Under the pieces are notes generated by a model. It searched no databases, had not been told where the DNA came from, and saw nothing but the letters and a program-made list of their open reading frames with translations. From Eremophila alpestris peregrina (Eukaryota > Chordata > Aves > Passeriformes > Alaudidae): a stretch of DNA of 64,000 nt. The stretch spans positions 11,219,995 through 11,283,994 of the forward strand of contig WMCF01000024.1 of NCBI GenBank assembly GCA_009792885.1, in the 5' to 3' direction. This document shows positions 14,001 to 25,415 of the stretch, piece by piece (position 1 is the stretch's first letter; every line of letters begins with the position of its first letter). Made by a program: the position numbers and the translations under genes.

Positions 14001-14830
14001 TGACCTTTCCTGTTTACATTTGTTTCCTGTGTTCAGTTTCCAGGCAGATTTTGGCAATGAAGAGTTGAGTAGAAAAATAAAATCAGGGAAAAAGTAAACA
14101 ACATCATACTTTACAGCCACCAGGAGGCCTGGTGGGGACCTGAAATGAGAACTGAAATGCAAATATTTAGTTCTGGAGTTCTGGCCTGGATGTCAAAAGA
14201 GTTGTTGGACTGTGAGTTTCTTGGACCATGTGTTTACTTGGACTATACACGAATTCCTTGGGCACACACTCAATTACTAAGTGAGTTGCCTAAACCTCAG
14301 GCTATTCTATCAGGGGTGATATATTTAATAGCATAAAATTCACTTTGACACTCCTGAATAATGATGAAATATCTGTATTTCATTTTGGTCATCAAAAGCA
14401 CCATCACACTTAATCCTTTGATTCTTGTGGGAAGAACACAGTGGAGGAGCCTTACTGGAATAAACATCTTAATTTTTTTTCTTGTAGCTATGACAAGAGC
14501 ACTTGACTCTGTGCCTCTCTCTTAAGAAATTGTCTTGGTGGCACTAAGCTTGACATGTACACAGCTCGTACATTTGCTTCATGCTAAGCTCAGTGCATAA
14601 ATGAGATTTTAATGGTGCCTGAAAAAGTCAGTCAAGGTTTGAAGCATAGAATTATGTGGATAGCTCAGTACTCTCATATTGATCGCCAAACCAATGCAAA
14701 CCCAGTGCCTTCAGAACTACAAAAGCCTAAAATAACACGGTTTTCTCACCTGCCTCACTGAGGTGTTTGCAAGTGAAAGGTACAAATCAGCAGTGCCTTT
14801 AGCAGATTTGAGCACTCAGTAGCTGACATT
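8001..14830. other. AT-rich non-coding DNA, no gene seen
   Basis: Apart from one possible CR1 remnant (9190-9246), only unique-looking sequence with homopolymers is visible: T14 at 11044-11057 and A14 at 11263-11276. Open frames up to 144 codons (11222-11656, plus) are low in complexity where they cross the A and T runs and carry no recognisable domain. The interval 11560-11880 is purine-rich and somewhat G-rich on the plus strand, which keeps stops rare there. No RNA gene or promoter could be supported. Confidence 0.65.
9190..9246 (-). mobile_element. Possible short CR1 LINE remnant (inner 3' part)
   Basis: The phrase around 9191-9216, reading like TTCCAGATGAGGCCTCACT, resembles the minus-strand CR1 segment in which a 'ccaggtggggtctcaccag'-type string precedes the aggatcacctc-type string. 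The match is short and diverged, with no 3' terminal repeat attached. It is recorded as a weak call from remembered family wording; it could be coincidence. Confidence 0.25.
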
Positions 14831-14834
14831 CACC

Positions 14835-14850
14835 TTTTTTTTTTTTTTTT
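14835..14850. repeat. Poly-T run (T16)
   Basis: Sixteen T residues lie directly upstream of the CpG-rich segment that begins about 20 bp further on. No element boundary could be assigned to it. Confidence 0.9.
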
Positions 14851-14869
14851 CCTCTCACCCTTTGTTTGG

Positions 14870-15730
14870 TGCGAAATGCAAATCTTGCCCATTTCCCCCG
14901 AGTTTCACCCTGAGGCACGAATCCTTCACCTCGGGAGGGTGGACGGAGCAGGAGCTGTCCCTGTCCCGCAGCATCTGTGTGCAGCTGTGCCCAGGATCCC
15001 GCGGGGGCGGCTCAGAGGGCTCGGAATGCAGTTCAGTTGTTTCTGTTCCAGCCCTGGGGATGCAGTTCCCTCTGTTCCAGAGCTGGGGATGCAGTTCAGT
15101 TCTCTCTTCCAAAGCTGGGGAGGCAGTTCCCTCTGTTCCAGAGCTAGGGACACAGTTAATAGCTCTCCTCTCTTTCAAAGCTGAGGATGTAGTTCCTTGT
15201 GTTCCAGAGCTGGGGATACAGTTAATTTCCCTGTTCTGTCCCCGCACGTGTCCCCAGGAAGGGAGCGTGTGTGCCACGCAAACGCATCTGAGGCTGATCA
15301 AAATTCTTTCTGCTGCAGGGAAAATTTTGCTCGCTAGCGAAGGCCAAAGAAGTTTTCTATATCAGTTCAACAGCTGGTCTGGTTTTATTGATATTGAAAT
15401 ATTACCCCAGTTTCCGAAAATTCATGAGGCTGGAGAGAGCTGAAGTAGGCACAATTTGAATCGCGCGTCGCACAATGGAAATCACTCGCACAGGAAAGTT
15501 TGTTAACAAATTTTGGTCATTTGTAGCACCTAATGAACAGCATCTGTATTCACTCTCCCATTTCTGCGAACACTGCAGTGAACGCTGTTGCACATGTTGC
15601 CCTTCCCCTGCCTGCAGCCTGGGTGAGAGGAGGGAAATGCCTGTTAGCAGCGCTGCCGGAGGAGCTGTCAGCCCCCAGACGTGTCTGCTCTTACCCACAC
15701 GAGGGTACCGGCGCCCGCTCCGCTCTCAGC
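14870..15730. promoter_or_regulatory. CpG-rich segment, candidate orphan CpG island
   Basis: By eye this segment has about 33 CpG dinucleotides, against roughly one per 100-200 bp in most of the window. They occur on both sides of a CpG-free minisatellite: about ten in 14872-15023 and more than twenty in 15241-15725. A clear GC box (core GGGGGCGG) lies at 15003-15010 and a CACGTG E-box at 15245-15250. A dense cluster, GAATCGCGCGTCGC, lies near 15459-15472. In vertebrates such density usually marks unmethylated promoters or enhancers. No confident first exon or TATA element could be assigned, so strand and target are unknown. A GC-rich repeat-derived patch is the alternative. Confidence 0.45.
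15026..15241. repeat. Minisatellite with alternating two-unit structure
   Basis: Six and a half tandem units are visible. They alternate between a variable unit A of 34, 32 then 37 bp (15026-15059, 15089-15120, 15150-15186) and a constant unit B of 29 bp (15060-15088, 15121-15149, 15187-15215). A partial A-like unit follows at 15216-15241. Every unit begins with a GCAGTT-like word and all six complete units end in a CTGGGG-like word, with a TCTGTTCCAGAGCT-like core in B. The composite period is therefore 61-66 bp, repeated three times. It contains no CpG although it sits inside the CpG-rich segment. The repeats keep several frames open on both strands, which explains the 193-codon plus frame and the 148-codon minus frame here. 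Confidence 0.92.
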
Positions 15731-15734
15731 ACTC

Positions 15735-18080
15735 TGCAGTCTGTCAGGAGCAGCCTTTGCAAAGACTGATGTTCAAATACATCAGTTATTATGGATTGCA
15801 AGTGTTGTGGCCTTTTGTAAAGGAAAGGGAATTCTGTCAGGGAAACGTTTTACAATTTGGGGATGCATAGAGACGAAAAATCGAGGAACTCTTCTTTCTC
15901 ATGTGCTTCTGTAAAATCCAACAGACCACATTTTCTTCTGCTCTATTCCCTGTATACCACAGAGATTGAAAGGAATTTACATGGGAGGAGACCATGCTGC
16001 TTTTATCAGATTCATATCAGGATAGCTTCTTATGCAAGAGAAATTCTCTAGTGGCCATTATCAGTCAAATAATAATTTCTTTGAGTCCCCTGAGCACTTG
16101 GGGCTGACATTGTAGAAAAGTGAGGTGGTTATTTCACAGAAATGGATGGAATTCAGTAGAAAAATCCCTCACCATGGCCATTTCAATATCCCGAGCAGAA
16201 AAAGAGAACACTCTTTGTCTCCATGAGTCTTAACCTAGATTTAGCATGCTGCAGAGATATTTCTCTGACATGTTCAATGATAGCAGAAAAAATATGTGGT
16301 GGTGCATTAAAAGCTATACAGCAAAGGAACTTTGGGGAACTTAATCAGAGCCTTAGGCAAGAAAAGGATGTGTAACACTGATATGTACATTTTGCTTTTG
16401 CTGTAGTTAATGAAAAATGTTATGCCAACACTGGTTTTTGTCCCTTATGGTTTAGCAATGCAGAACCAATCCCTTTTATTCTTTGTGTTTTGTGTTTTTC
16501 TTCTTGTAATGTTACTTAATCTGGAAATAAAAATGTTTGATTTCTGTCATTCCCCTTGGCTACTTTGCTTAAAATGGTGCTTAATTGTTTTCACTTTAAA
16601 GAAATGGTGCCAGGTTTAAAGGTTTATTATATTTTCATGGATTTTGTTTCAAGATTGCCGGGCTTTTTATATACTCCTCCTTGACACCTGTCATAACATG
16701 AGACTTTTCAAACTTGGCCACCACCAGTCTGAGAGGAAATGTTCGTGAATTGCCAGGTTGCCACAAAGACCGCGTTTCTTTTGATTCTCTCCCAGCAGAC
16801 AATTCTTTCACTCATCACGCTGCAGCAAATCCTCCTCTTATTGCACAGGTCACCAGGGAGCCCTGGGTGGACCGTGTGGCTTTGGCTGGGATGCTCATGT
16901 TCCCAATTCCTGACACTGCCAAATTCCTCACTCTGATTTTGGGACAGAGCATTTAGAGAACCAGTTCTTGGGTGGACTGCTCGGCTCCTCCCTCACTCCA
17001 GAGGGTGGTTTGTTTTTCTTCCTTTTCTTTTCTTTGAGTACAGATGCTGCTGCTTGTACTTTAGGTACTGGTACATTATTGATCAAAGCATACAGCATGC
17101 ACAAATAACACTTGAACTGAGGTTCTATGGAAGAGAGAAATTAACTGTTGTCAGAAGCTGACTGGTTTCTATTTTAGTTTCAAGACATTTAGGATGCTTC
17201 CACCACCACCATCTTAAAATGCTGCCAGTCCCCATCTATCTGAGGAACGATTTATGCTTAAAATTAATTATCTCTCAGCTTTTAATTTTTTTTCTTTAAT
17301 GTTTCTCTCAGAGGTTGTTTTTTTACACTCAGGCTAATTTCTGATTACCAGATTTCACTTCTCTTAAACATGTTGAACAATTCTATTTTCCTACCCTGTT
17401 GTCTGTTTCAGTAGGTTGCCATCAAATTTAGTTCTAGCTAATTAGGGAAGACCAGTTTTATCACTTTGAAGATTGTCCTCTCCTTCATAACATAAACAGC
17501 TTTAATTTGAAGGCCATGTTCACCTCTTGTCTAGAGCACTAAAACCAATGAATTCCCTGCTCTGGAGGTTATGGTTCGTGACCTGAATAAAAGAGCAATA
17601 AATCAAAGTGTGCTCACTAGCACTGAAGCAGGCTCCAACTGTGTGGAATCAACATGCCAGTTCCAAATTGTAATTTCACTAAAAATAGCACAGTTTAACA
17701 ATTTTGACAGTTGTAAACTTGAAGGATCTAGGCACACTGTCCATCTTGCTGTGTCTCATATGTTTTGTCAACCAGGCAGCTTTTTGAAAGTAAAACCAGA
17801 AAAAAACTGAACATTCTTTGCTAGATGTGCCCATCCTGGCCCTCTGCAGAGTGGGGCACAAAGTTAACCATAATTTTTCAAAGATCTTTGTGGGGTTAGA
17901 TTTGTTTCTTTTTTTTCTTATGGAATTTTTCCCCTTAAGTCACTAAGACACTAATGATCTTATTGGTACTTAACCAAAGACAAAATAGGCCAGGGAAGAG
18001 AAGGCAGAACCTGGCTACACCTGTTTTTTTCTTTTGTCTCTGGGAGGTTTCCTTCGGAGGGGAAAGGTAACTGGAGAGTT
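15735..18080. other. Non-coding DNA, no gene seen
   Basis: Downstream of the CpG-rich segment the sequence returns to ordinary AT-rich composition. No repeat family, RNA gene or coding exon was recognised. If the segment upstream is a promoter firing rightwards, an unspliced or weakly spliced non-coding transcript could run through here, but nothing in the sequence demonstrates it. Confidence 0.6.
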
Positions 18081-18081
18081 T

Positions 18082-18109
18082 GGGGGCAGAAAAGGGATGG
18101 GGGGCTGGG
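18082..18109 (+). other. G-quadruplex motif
   Basis: Four G-runs of 5, 3, 6 and 3 residues (18082-18086, 18094-18096, 18099-18104, 18107-18109) are separated by loops of 7, 2 and 2 nt. This satisfies the usual G3+ N1-7 definition on the plus strand. It lies about 450 bp before the (TA)18 array and inside a moderately GC-rich patch (18030-18520). Folding in cells is not shown by sequence alone. Confidence 0.75.
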
Positions 18110-18244
18110 TGGCAGACACTCTTGCCTTGGCACTTTGGAGAGTTGACGCCCAGGCTGTTTGCTTGCTGCAGGAGGAGTTTTCACTGTCACCACCAACTCT
18201 AGTCCTAGGAAACCTACCACCATCTGCTCATGTGCCTGGGAATT

Positions 18245-18520
18245 CTGAGCTTCCCTCATCCTCCTGTTGGAGTGGAGCCGGCCCTGTCCCTCCGCCGCTG
18301 CTTCTCCGGCCCTGCTTTGAGGCTTTTGGCCACGCTGTGACCTCGCACCCCCTGCCCTGCTGGGACATCCCTGCTGCTGTTCCAGCCACCACCACAGAAC
18401 TTCTGACCTGCCTCATCCACCAGCCTGGGATCTTCCACTGCTCCAGCTTGGTGCCTCAGGCCCACTGGGATCAGACTGCCCTGGACTTTGTGGAGCAAAA
18501 GCCCCTCGAGGTTCTTGGTT
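18245..18520. other. Small GC-rich patch with a local CpG cluster
   Basis: About seven CpGs fall within roughly 100 bp (18276-18350), including GCCGGCC and CCGCCGC-type words; the patch ends with a CTCGAG site near 18506. The 169-codon plus frame across 18034-18543 is a by-product of GC-rich, stop-poor sequence. Its translation is proline- and leucine-rich with no recognisable domain and runs into the simple repeat. No transposon was recognised. Confidence 0.5.
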
Positions 18521-18561
18521 CTGTCTTATTATTAATGCTGTAGCTGTTTGTTTGTTTGCTT

Positions 18562-18564
<3 letters not shown>

Positions 18565-18600
<36 letters not shown>
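18565..18600. repeat. (TA)18 microsatellite
   Basis: Eighteen uninterrupted TA units, preceded by a short TTTG triplication (about 18546-18557). Pure TA arrays are self-complementary, can extrude cruciforms and vary in length between individuals. Confidence 0.97.
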
Positions 18601-18604
<4 letters not shown>

Positions 18605-20570
18605 TTAAAAACTGTTATTCCTATTCCCATATGTTTTTGCCTGAAAGCCCCTTAATTTCACATTTATAGTAATTTGGAGGGAGGGGGTTTGCATTCTCCA
18701 TTGCAAGGGGGGGCTCCAGCTTTTCCCTAGAAAACACCTGTCTTTTAAACTAAGACAGAAGAAAAGAAACGTCCTAAGTGATGGCTCAGGAATGGGAGGA
18801 AGGGTAATGTTTTGGGTCTGTATCTCCCCTTTATCACTTCCCATTTTTGGGTCTGTGTTTTCAGGAAACAAAAGACAAGTAGCCGTGGTGTCATGGATCA
18901 TTTATATTTTACAGGGCATGGTGCAATTGCTCCTATCTGTTCTGGAGTCTGGAGAGACACAAGTACAAATTTTACTGTGTTTTCTCCTCCCAAGGCTTAT
19001 CACCCAGTCCTTAATTCATCCAGGCTCTATTCAGCAGACATTTAAGCATGTATTTAATAAGAGGCACTTGATTTTTCTTTTGGCTTCCATGGACTATATG
19101 GAATTAAAATCATCCTTTAATGCTTGGATGAAATGGGTAGCACTTACTTTGCATTGGGGATAGATAAATAAAGCAAGCATTTAAACTTGTGGTTAAAGTT
19201 TGCTGGTAATGCCAAAGTTAACCCTTTAGCTGTCCATTCCCTTGACAGAAAAGTGAGTGCAGCTGTGTACTGCTTTAATGCCAATTAATTGCTCTCTGCC
19301 TCAAAAAATGCCTGAGGTTGAACCACACTTTGCTTCATCAGAATTCAACACTGCTATTGGTCTGTGGGGAGGAAAAGCAGGAATTAGAAGAGACAAGAGC
19401 ACTGTGGAGTAGTAATCTTTTATTTATGTATAATGCTGTACATTTCCTGACTGTGCTGCGACTTTTCCTTCTAACTCTCACTAATTATGGTGACTGGCAT
19501 GTGGCATGTGATGGAGCCTCAGGAGGAGTGGGATACATACAGCTGTTTAGAGCTGGCACCTTGCTTTCCAGTTTGCATTTGCTGGCAGGCCAAGCTCTCT
19601 TTTTTCTGAGGAGAGAAACAGGAATGTTGCAGTTTGGTTCAAGTTGAGTTAATGGCACAAAAGGCCTTATTAGAGGGAGCAGAATTACTTTCTTATTTAG
19701 TTTTACACACAGAAATAGAAATCTGGTTCTTGTAAACTGGTTCCAATGAATTTTCAGAGGTCATTGTATCTGTGTTCCAGCTCTAAAAAGTCTACATATT
19801 GTCTCACTGTATCACACCCAGTAAAATATATAAACACTTGGTTAAAAGGGTGATGGCTGAATGAAGAATTAAACACTGAAAAATGTATAAATCACATTGA
19901 GCTTTGAAAGTTTGTGGGTTTTGCCTTTGCTCAGAGGAAAGCAAGGAGGAAGATTATTTTTGTATCTCCATTACTTTTTCAAGGCTCTAAAACACTTAAC
20001 TCATTTTGCAAAATGTGTATTTGCCAACAGTCATATTTGCTTCATCATTATCAGTTTTGTGAACTCAGGCAGAAGCTTCCTAACTTTTTAAATGTGTACC
20101 TGCAGAAAGTGGTAATGATGTACGAGACTTGCTGCTCTTGAGGCTACATTTGTACCCTCCTTGCACAAATTGAAAGTAAGCCAAATAAATCTTTGCCACT
20201 CTTGGGAAATATGTGTTATTCTAAGTGCAAGACTAGGAGAAATGTGTTAATTGTTTGACATTTCATCATTTACAATGCTCATTAAAGGAGATAATGGTGA
20301 TGCTACAAATAGTGACCTGACAAAATTTTGCAGATCTCCAAGGCGGCCACTGCATTCTTAATATCCAGACAAGGATTTTGAGAAGGATCTCTGTGGGTAT
20401 CGTCCATTTATTTACAGCCCAAGCAAACCCTTCTTTGTTTCCAGCTCCTTGACATACACATGATATGAATATTCCCATTTCCACCACAAACACTGATTCA
20501 CTAGCTCAGGGTATCACAGCTGGCGCATGCACTGTGTCCTCTGTGTGGTGGATTGTGGCTTGGCAATTGG

Positions 20571-20598
20571 GGTTTTTTTGTTTTGTTTTTTTTTTTTT
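20571..20598. repeat. T-rich tract
   Basis: A run of T broken by two G residues. An A-rich tract follows about 70 bp downstream, so transcripts of this stretch could pair the two tracts. Confidence 0.85.
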
Positions 20599-20668
20599 GC
20601 TATTACAAAAGACACTTTAAGTACAGTAAAATAAAGATATTCTTTCTGTTTTCTTTTCCCTAGGCATC

Positions 20669-20700
20669 AAAAAAAACCCAAAAAACCCACAACAAAAAAA
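20669..20700. repeat. A-rich tract
   Basis: A runs interrupted by CCC and C residues, in the opposite sense to the T-rich tract just upstream. No retroposed body was recognised between or before them. Confidence 0.85.
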
Positions 20701-23363
20701 CAAAGTGTGATTTTGTTAAATTCTCTTTTGCTGTGCAGCCTTTCTTTAACAGTCTTTCAAATGGAGCCCAGGGATATCCTTCATCATTTCCTCTATTGGT
20801 TTCTTCTCACTGTAAACTTAATGGAAGCACTCAGGCTTGTAGTGAAGAGGAAACCCACAGGCAAGTGACAGAAGCATCATAAGCTTCAGGGAGCTGGTTT
20901 AACATGGTTAATTAAAGGGGTGATCAGTTCAGGGCAGCACCAAGTGTGAAGGATTGATAGACAAATCCCTCCAGTCAGACTGTAGATGAATGCTCTAAAT
21001 ATGAGAAAAGGCCTCTCAACTTCTTGGAGCCTGTTTTTATCTTTGCGGGGAGAGAAAACCCCACAGCAGCAACTGCAAAGCAGTACACAGAGCAAACTCA
21101 TCTATTTGCCACTTTCTGTCTTGAATTTTGGTGCCCCAGGTGGACAGTGCATTGCACAGGTTATTTAAATGAATTACCTTTAGATTAGCACATCAGCTTT
21201 TAGTCTCAGGTCTTACATTCAGAACAATGGGAGAAGTTGCATCTGAAATTCGACTTGCTCAAATTTAGGCCTGATCAAATTTAATGTTTTCACTGGGGAA
21301 CTTTATGAAAAATCAAGAGTGTGCTAATGAAATTTGCCATTTACAGAAGGTTAGGTGGTATAGTCAATAAAGAGGAAGATTAGAGTGTTATATGAAAAGA
21401 ATTTTTATGACTTTGAGATGTAGGGTAATAAAATTAGGTACAACTCACTTGTACAAAAATACTAACTCATATGCTCAAGGAGGAATAAAAGAATTCTGCA
21501 GTTTTGTTTTTCTTTAGAGTCTATGCTCTTTCTGGTACAGCTCAAATGGAGAAGTTTTCTGTTCCAGTGCTATACAGAGCTTGTGTACATTCCCAAACCA
21601 AAATGTTAAGGTTTTAATAAGCAGTGGTAAAGCTCAAATGCACATTTGTTATCACTGGAGATAACTACACTTCTGCAATAATTTGAGAATTATTTCATTG
21701 TGATGTTTGACCCGAAGGAACTGTGCGTCTGAAAGGTTGTCAGCTCTCCTGGCAGCATTATTTGGTTTAATGAGGTACATCACCTCTCCTCCAAAATGCT
21801 GCTTCTCTGAGGTTGCTTGGGAAAAATAAAAAAAAAGAAATTACAAGGAAATCCTAGATTTCACTGGGACTACTACTCTTTTGCCAGTTGTTCATCGCCT
21901 TAGGGCTGTATTTTAATGTACTTTTAAATGATCAGAAAGAAGGCTCTGTAATTGTCATTACAAAAAATTATAGCAGAATGACTCAACAGTCTGGCCAAAG
22001 CCATGGTGTTTGGAAAAGGCACTTCCAGTGAAGGCACGGGAGGTCCTGCCTGGAGGGAGGACAGAGGGAATGATGCAGGGCAGAGGGTCAGCTTCAGGGT
22101 CTTTGGGTGGAAGGTTTAACCTCAGCAGGGAGGGCAGAGAAGGACCAGGCTTTCAGAAGCATTCTGTATTTTGGGGGCCAGCCCATCTTGAGCAGTCAGG
22201 GAGGTGAAACAATAACACTGCTGGAGGTCCAGCCTTGGCTCTGTTCAGAGCACTTCAATATCTGACCAATATCTGAGTAAATCTGAGCGCCACTAAGAAT
22301 CAACAGCCCTAAATGACTGGAAATTACTTTCAGCTGGACAGATTAAAAGGACATTTCCTGGAAAGCTGGGAGTCAGGCAATAGCCTGTTTTATTTCTGGT
22401 TGTGTGATTATGACTGGAAGTTACTGGCTTGTGTTGGCCTTGTCATTAAAATCTGGCCCTACAGTCAGAATATGAACTAATGAACTAATTCCAGACTTTA
22501 TTTAAGCCTGCTTCTCTGGGAAGTCATTCATATTTCTTCTCTCCTCGTTGCTCTCCGGAGGAAAGAAGGGTGAAGTCCTTGAAAGTGGATAGATTGTGCT
22601 GAGGATGGAAGTACAGAGCTGTCTCTCAGAGCACCACCTCCTATTCTGATGATTTTTCTATTTGGGCATGGATTTTTATCTTGTTTAGCTGTGTTCTCCC
22701 ACAAGTACACTCCACGTTATGTGATCTCAATTTCCTTGTCTCCTGTGTCCTGGGAGCTGATAAGCCCCGTGTGGGCTGTAAGATCCCTGCTTCCGCTCAG
22801 AGAGCAAACTTGGGAAAAAACAGGGTGCTTTGGGATTGTCAATTATTAACATTTTTAATTATTTTTTTAAATTATTTACTCTGCTTGCTGCCATAATAGC
22901 AGCAAAGCCCTTATATGGAACAAGCGTGGCTGGAGGGGATTTGAAATGTGCTTGGGTTTGCTTTTGAGCTTGACAGCCATTTCTCACTTCCTGTGATAAT
23001 GACAGTCAGCTAGGGAAAACGAGGAATATTAATAGATTTTGGGAGTGTTGTGTTTCTAGAGTAAAGACAGCAAAAGCCTCAGCAGGAGTAAGAAAGGGAT
23101 AGAAGAAGAGATGATTCGTGTTTCCTGGTTTCTGTTTCATTCTCGTTTGCAGCCTTTTATTTATACTGTTCTGCTAAAAGTAAATGTAATAGAAGAAAAA
23201 GTCTCCATCATGATTTATTCTTCCAATTTTCTGAGGCTTGTAGGATTGCACCCTCCTTACTCTCCTCTTTGCAATAACCAGCCACAGTAAATCCAAATAT
23301 ACAACCTTTGGAAAGAAAGGGTTTTGCAGGGGAGAACTGAATCAACCTTTAACTTGCATGTTC

Positions 23364-23406
23364 AAAAAAAAAAAAAAAGAAATAAAAATAAAAAAAAATA
23401 AAAAAA
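23364..23406. repeat. A-rich simple repeat
   Basis: A15 followed by GAAATAAAAATA-like and A9 blocks. It resembles a degenerate poly-A tail, but the sequence upstream does not match any retroposon or mRNA that I recognise. Confidence 0.85.
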
Positions 23407-23409
23407 CCT

Positions 23410-24235
23410 CAAAGCAGAGCAGCACAGGGTAGTGAAGCTCTGTAAGTATTTATAGTGTGTTATTGCCAGACTAGATCTGTCTGAATGTGCTGCAAACCAG
23501 ACACTGGCACTTGGAGCTGATTGTTCTCTTCAGAAAGCAATGAATTTCCTGAAAGTGTTTGGAGTTTTTGGAAATTTTTTTTCACATTTTTACTTTCATC
23601 TTGGATTTTTCTTTTTGTGTTTTAATGTTGAACTTGTATCTGCACTTCATCTGACAGACAAGAGGCTGTAGCCGATTTTCTGAAATGAGTGTTTGCCACT
23701 ACCCAAATATGTCTTTGACAACCCTGAGAGTTGTGTATTCATCTCATTTCTGCTGCAGCACATAAATCCAGTGCTAATATTACATTTCTCTTTTTCTTCC
23801 TTTGTTCTTTTTTCTGGGTAAAAAGAAGAATTGTTGTGTAGAGATTCAGTACAAGCATTGTAGATATTGTGATGTGATGACACTTGTCACTTTCTCAGGG
23901 AATAAAGAAATGAAGTTGGTATCAAAATTTCTCAAAACATTTTTTTTGTTCTCCTTCAGAATGGGCAATTTTTTAAAACGTTAATAATTTTTTTTGTTTG
24001 GTTCTGCTGGTGTACTAAAACCATTTGCTGAAAATCACTTTATTTGAACAGAGTTCTGACAGGGCAGTAACAGGTCTAAATTATTTAATGGGTTCAAACT
24101 GGCTGAGGGATGGGGGCAGGTTTTTATAACCCAGAAGTATTGCTTTGCCAAACCTACCTAAATTTCCTTTATCTTCTCTTACAAACAGAAAATTAATATA
24201 TTTACTGCTTTTCAGCAGGATCTAGTGGATTTATG
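23410..24235. other. Non-coding DNA, nothing recognised
   Basis: AT-rich sequence with several T-runs (for example near 23573-23582 and 23940-23948). No gene, RNA or mobile element could be supported. Confidence 0.65.
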
Positions 24236-24239
24236 CAGC

Positions 24240-24311
24240 CGCTGGTGCCTACCTAGATGAGCCAATGTGTGGCTCCCTTCCAACTCAAGGTTTTCCATAA
24301 TTCCACAATCC
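24240..24311 (+). mobile_element. Old CR1 LINE 3'-end remnant
   Basis: The string CTAGATGAGCC near 24252, followed by GGCTCCCTTCCAACTCAAGG and then CATAATTCCAC, follows the order of an avian CR1 3' end on the plus strand: a ctagatgatct-type word, the gtcccttccaac-type word, then attcyatgattc-type terminal repeats. The copy is short and diverged, which suggests an old insertion. Similarity is judged from the remembered family, not from an alignment. Confidence 0.5.
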
Positions 24312-24314
24312 ACT

Positions 24315-25355
24315 TCAATATTTTTTCTGGTTCCTGGACTAATAAATACAGACAAGAGATAAAAGCAAGACTGTTTACTTCATTTCTTCCAATACCTGCT
24401 AATGTTTTTTCAACACAGAGTGGATTATTTCTACTGGCTTGAAATTTTTTCCCACTGGGAATTCTGTGGCACGATGCAGATACTCTTTGAGAGACCGAGA
24501 AAAGTAAGTGGCATCTGATTTTCTGTAGAGCATGCAGAAAGCATCAGATGTGTTGGCAACGTCTGAAAAAAAAAGGTCTCTGTAGCGTGCCATGGCTCCA
24601 CTCTGAAGTTTCTGTGCACTATTGACTGGGTACAGCTTGTTGCTTTACTCTTCCAAAATAGAGCCCCTTTCACAACAGGCAGAGGGGAAACACACAGATG
24701 AGTCTAGCTGCTGGTTTCCTGCGTCTTATAAGATGCTTCCCAGGCAGGTGCAGGAGCTGGTCCCTCCTGGCCCTTTCTGTGGCATCCCCATCATCCCCAT
24801 CCTGTCACAGACACAAGGGGATGCTGAGCCTGGCTTTGCCTTCCTGGCAGCTTCACTGCTGTTGCTGTTTTGTTTTGACTGTGCCGGGCTTTGTCTTCCA
24901 GATCAGGATTACAGTCTTGAATAATTCTTACCAGTAATGTCACAAAAATTTTGTGAGGGCCGGTAAACATGTCTCTGATCTGGCAGTGGTGTCACACAGG
25001 ACCCAAGTGGGTTTATATTGATGGAGTGTGTCAGGGCAGCTACAAGGAAAACTGAGCCACTTCTTGTTGCTCCTGCAGCCCCTCTGATCCCTCACTCCAA
25101 GAGGTCTTTTTTTGTAAAAGCTGGGATTTTTCTGGACATTTTGCAAAAAACCCAGTGTGTCCTAATATACCATTAATATTGGGAGAAATTCAGTACTTTG
25201 CTGGATATGGTTCCCATTTCAGGCCTTTAGCCTTGGCTGCCATACCTCTGTAACAGCATTCGTGATCTCTTTCTGTATTGGGTACTTATGTACTCTTAAA
25301 AGCAGGGAAATATGTTTTACCTGGTAAAATTTTATGCCATAGAACAGTAAAATAG
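24315..25355. other. Non-coding DNA, nothing recognised
   Basis: Unique-looking sequence containing a weak imperfect inverted repeat around 24544-24565 (about 7 bp with one wobble). Open frames up to 100 codons on the plus strand (24622-24924) are unrelated to any family that I know. Confidence 0.6.
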
Positions 25356-25359
25356 CCAA

Positions 25360-25369
25360 CCCCCCCCCC

Positions 25370-25409
<40 letters not shown>
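25360..25409. repeat. C11-A39 compound homopolymer
   Basis: Eleven C (25360-25370) are followed at once by 39 A (25371-25409), then TTTTAATTTA. This is the longest homopolymer in the window. The C-to-A junction is unusual for a retroposed tail, and no retrogene body was seen to its left. Run lengths in such tracts are error-prone in assembly. Confidence 0.95.

Positions 25410-25415
<6 letters not shown>

Larger units (their letters stand above)
18605..23360. other. AT-rich non-coding DNA, no gene seen
   Basis: Unique-looking sequence apart from T- and A-rich tracts near 20571-20700. A short duplication of an 8-bp ATGAACTA word occurs near 22472-22487. A purine-rich patch at 22010-22205 gives a 65-codon frame rich in glycine and arginine that has no family resemblance. 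No tRNA-like, snRNA-like or exon-like signal was supportable. Confidence 0.65.

Noticed and set aside
14855..15443. Long frames on both strands (148 and 193 codons) as a repetitive protein
   Set aside because: Both are produced by the minisatellite and the GC-rich flanks. Overlapping frames on opposite strands and units whose lengths are not multiples of three argue against selection on a protein.
18034..18543. 169-codon plus-strand frame
   Set aside because: A stop-poor GC patch with a proline- and leucine-rich translation and no family match; it runs up to a simple repeat.
25300..25409. Processed pseudogene or SINE with a poly-A tail
   Set aside because: The A39 run is preceded by C11 rather than a gene body, no known mRNA or SINE head is seen upstream, and no flanking target-site duplication was found.
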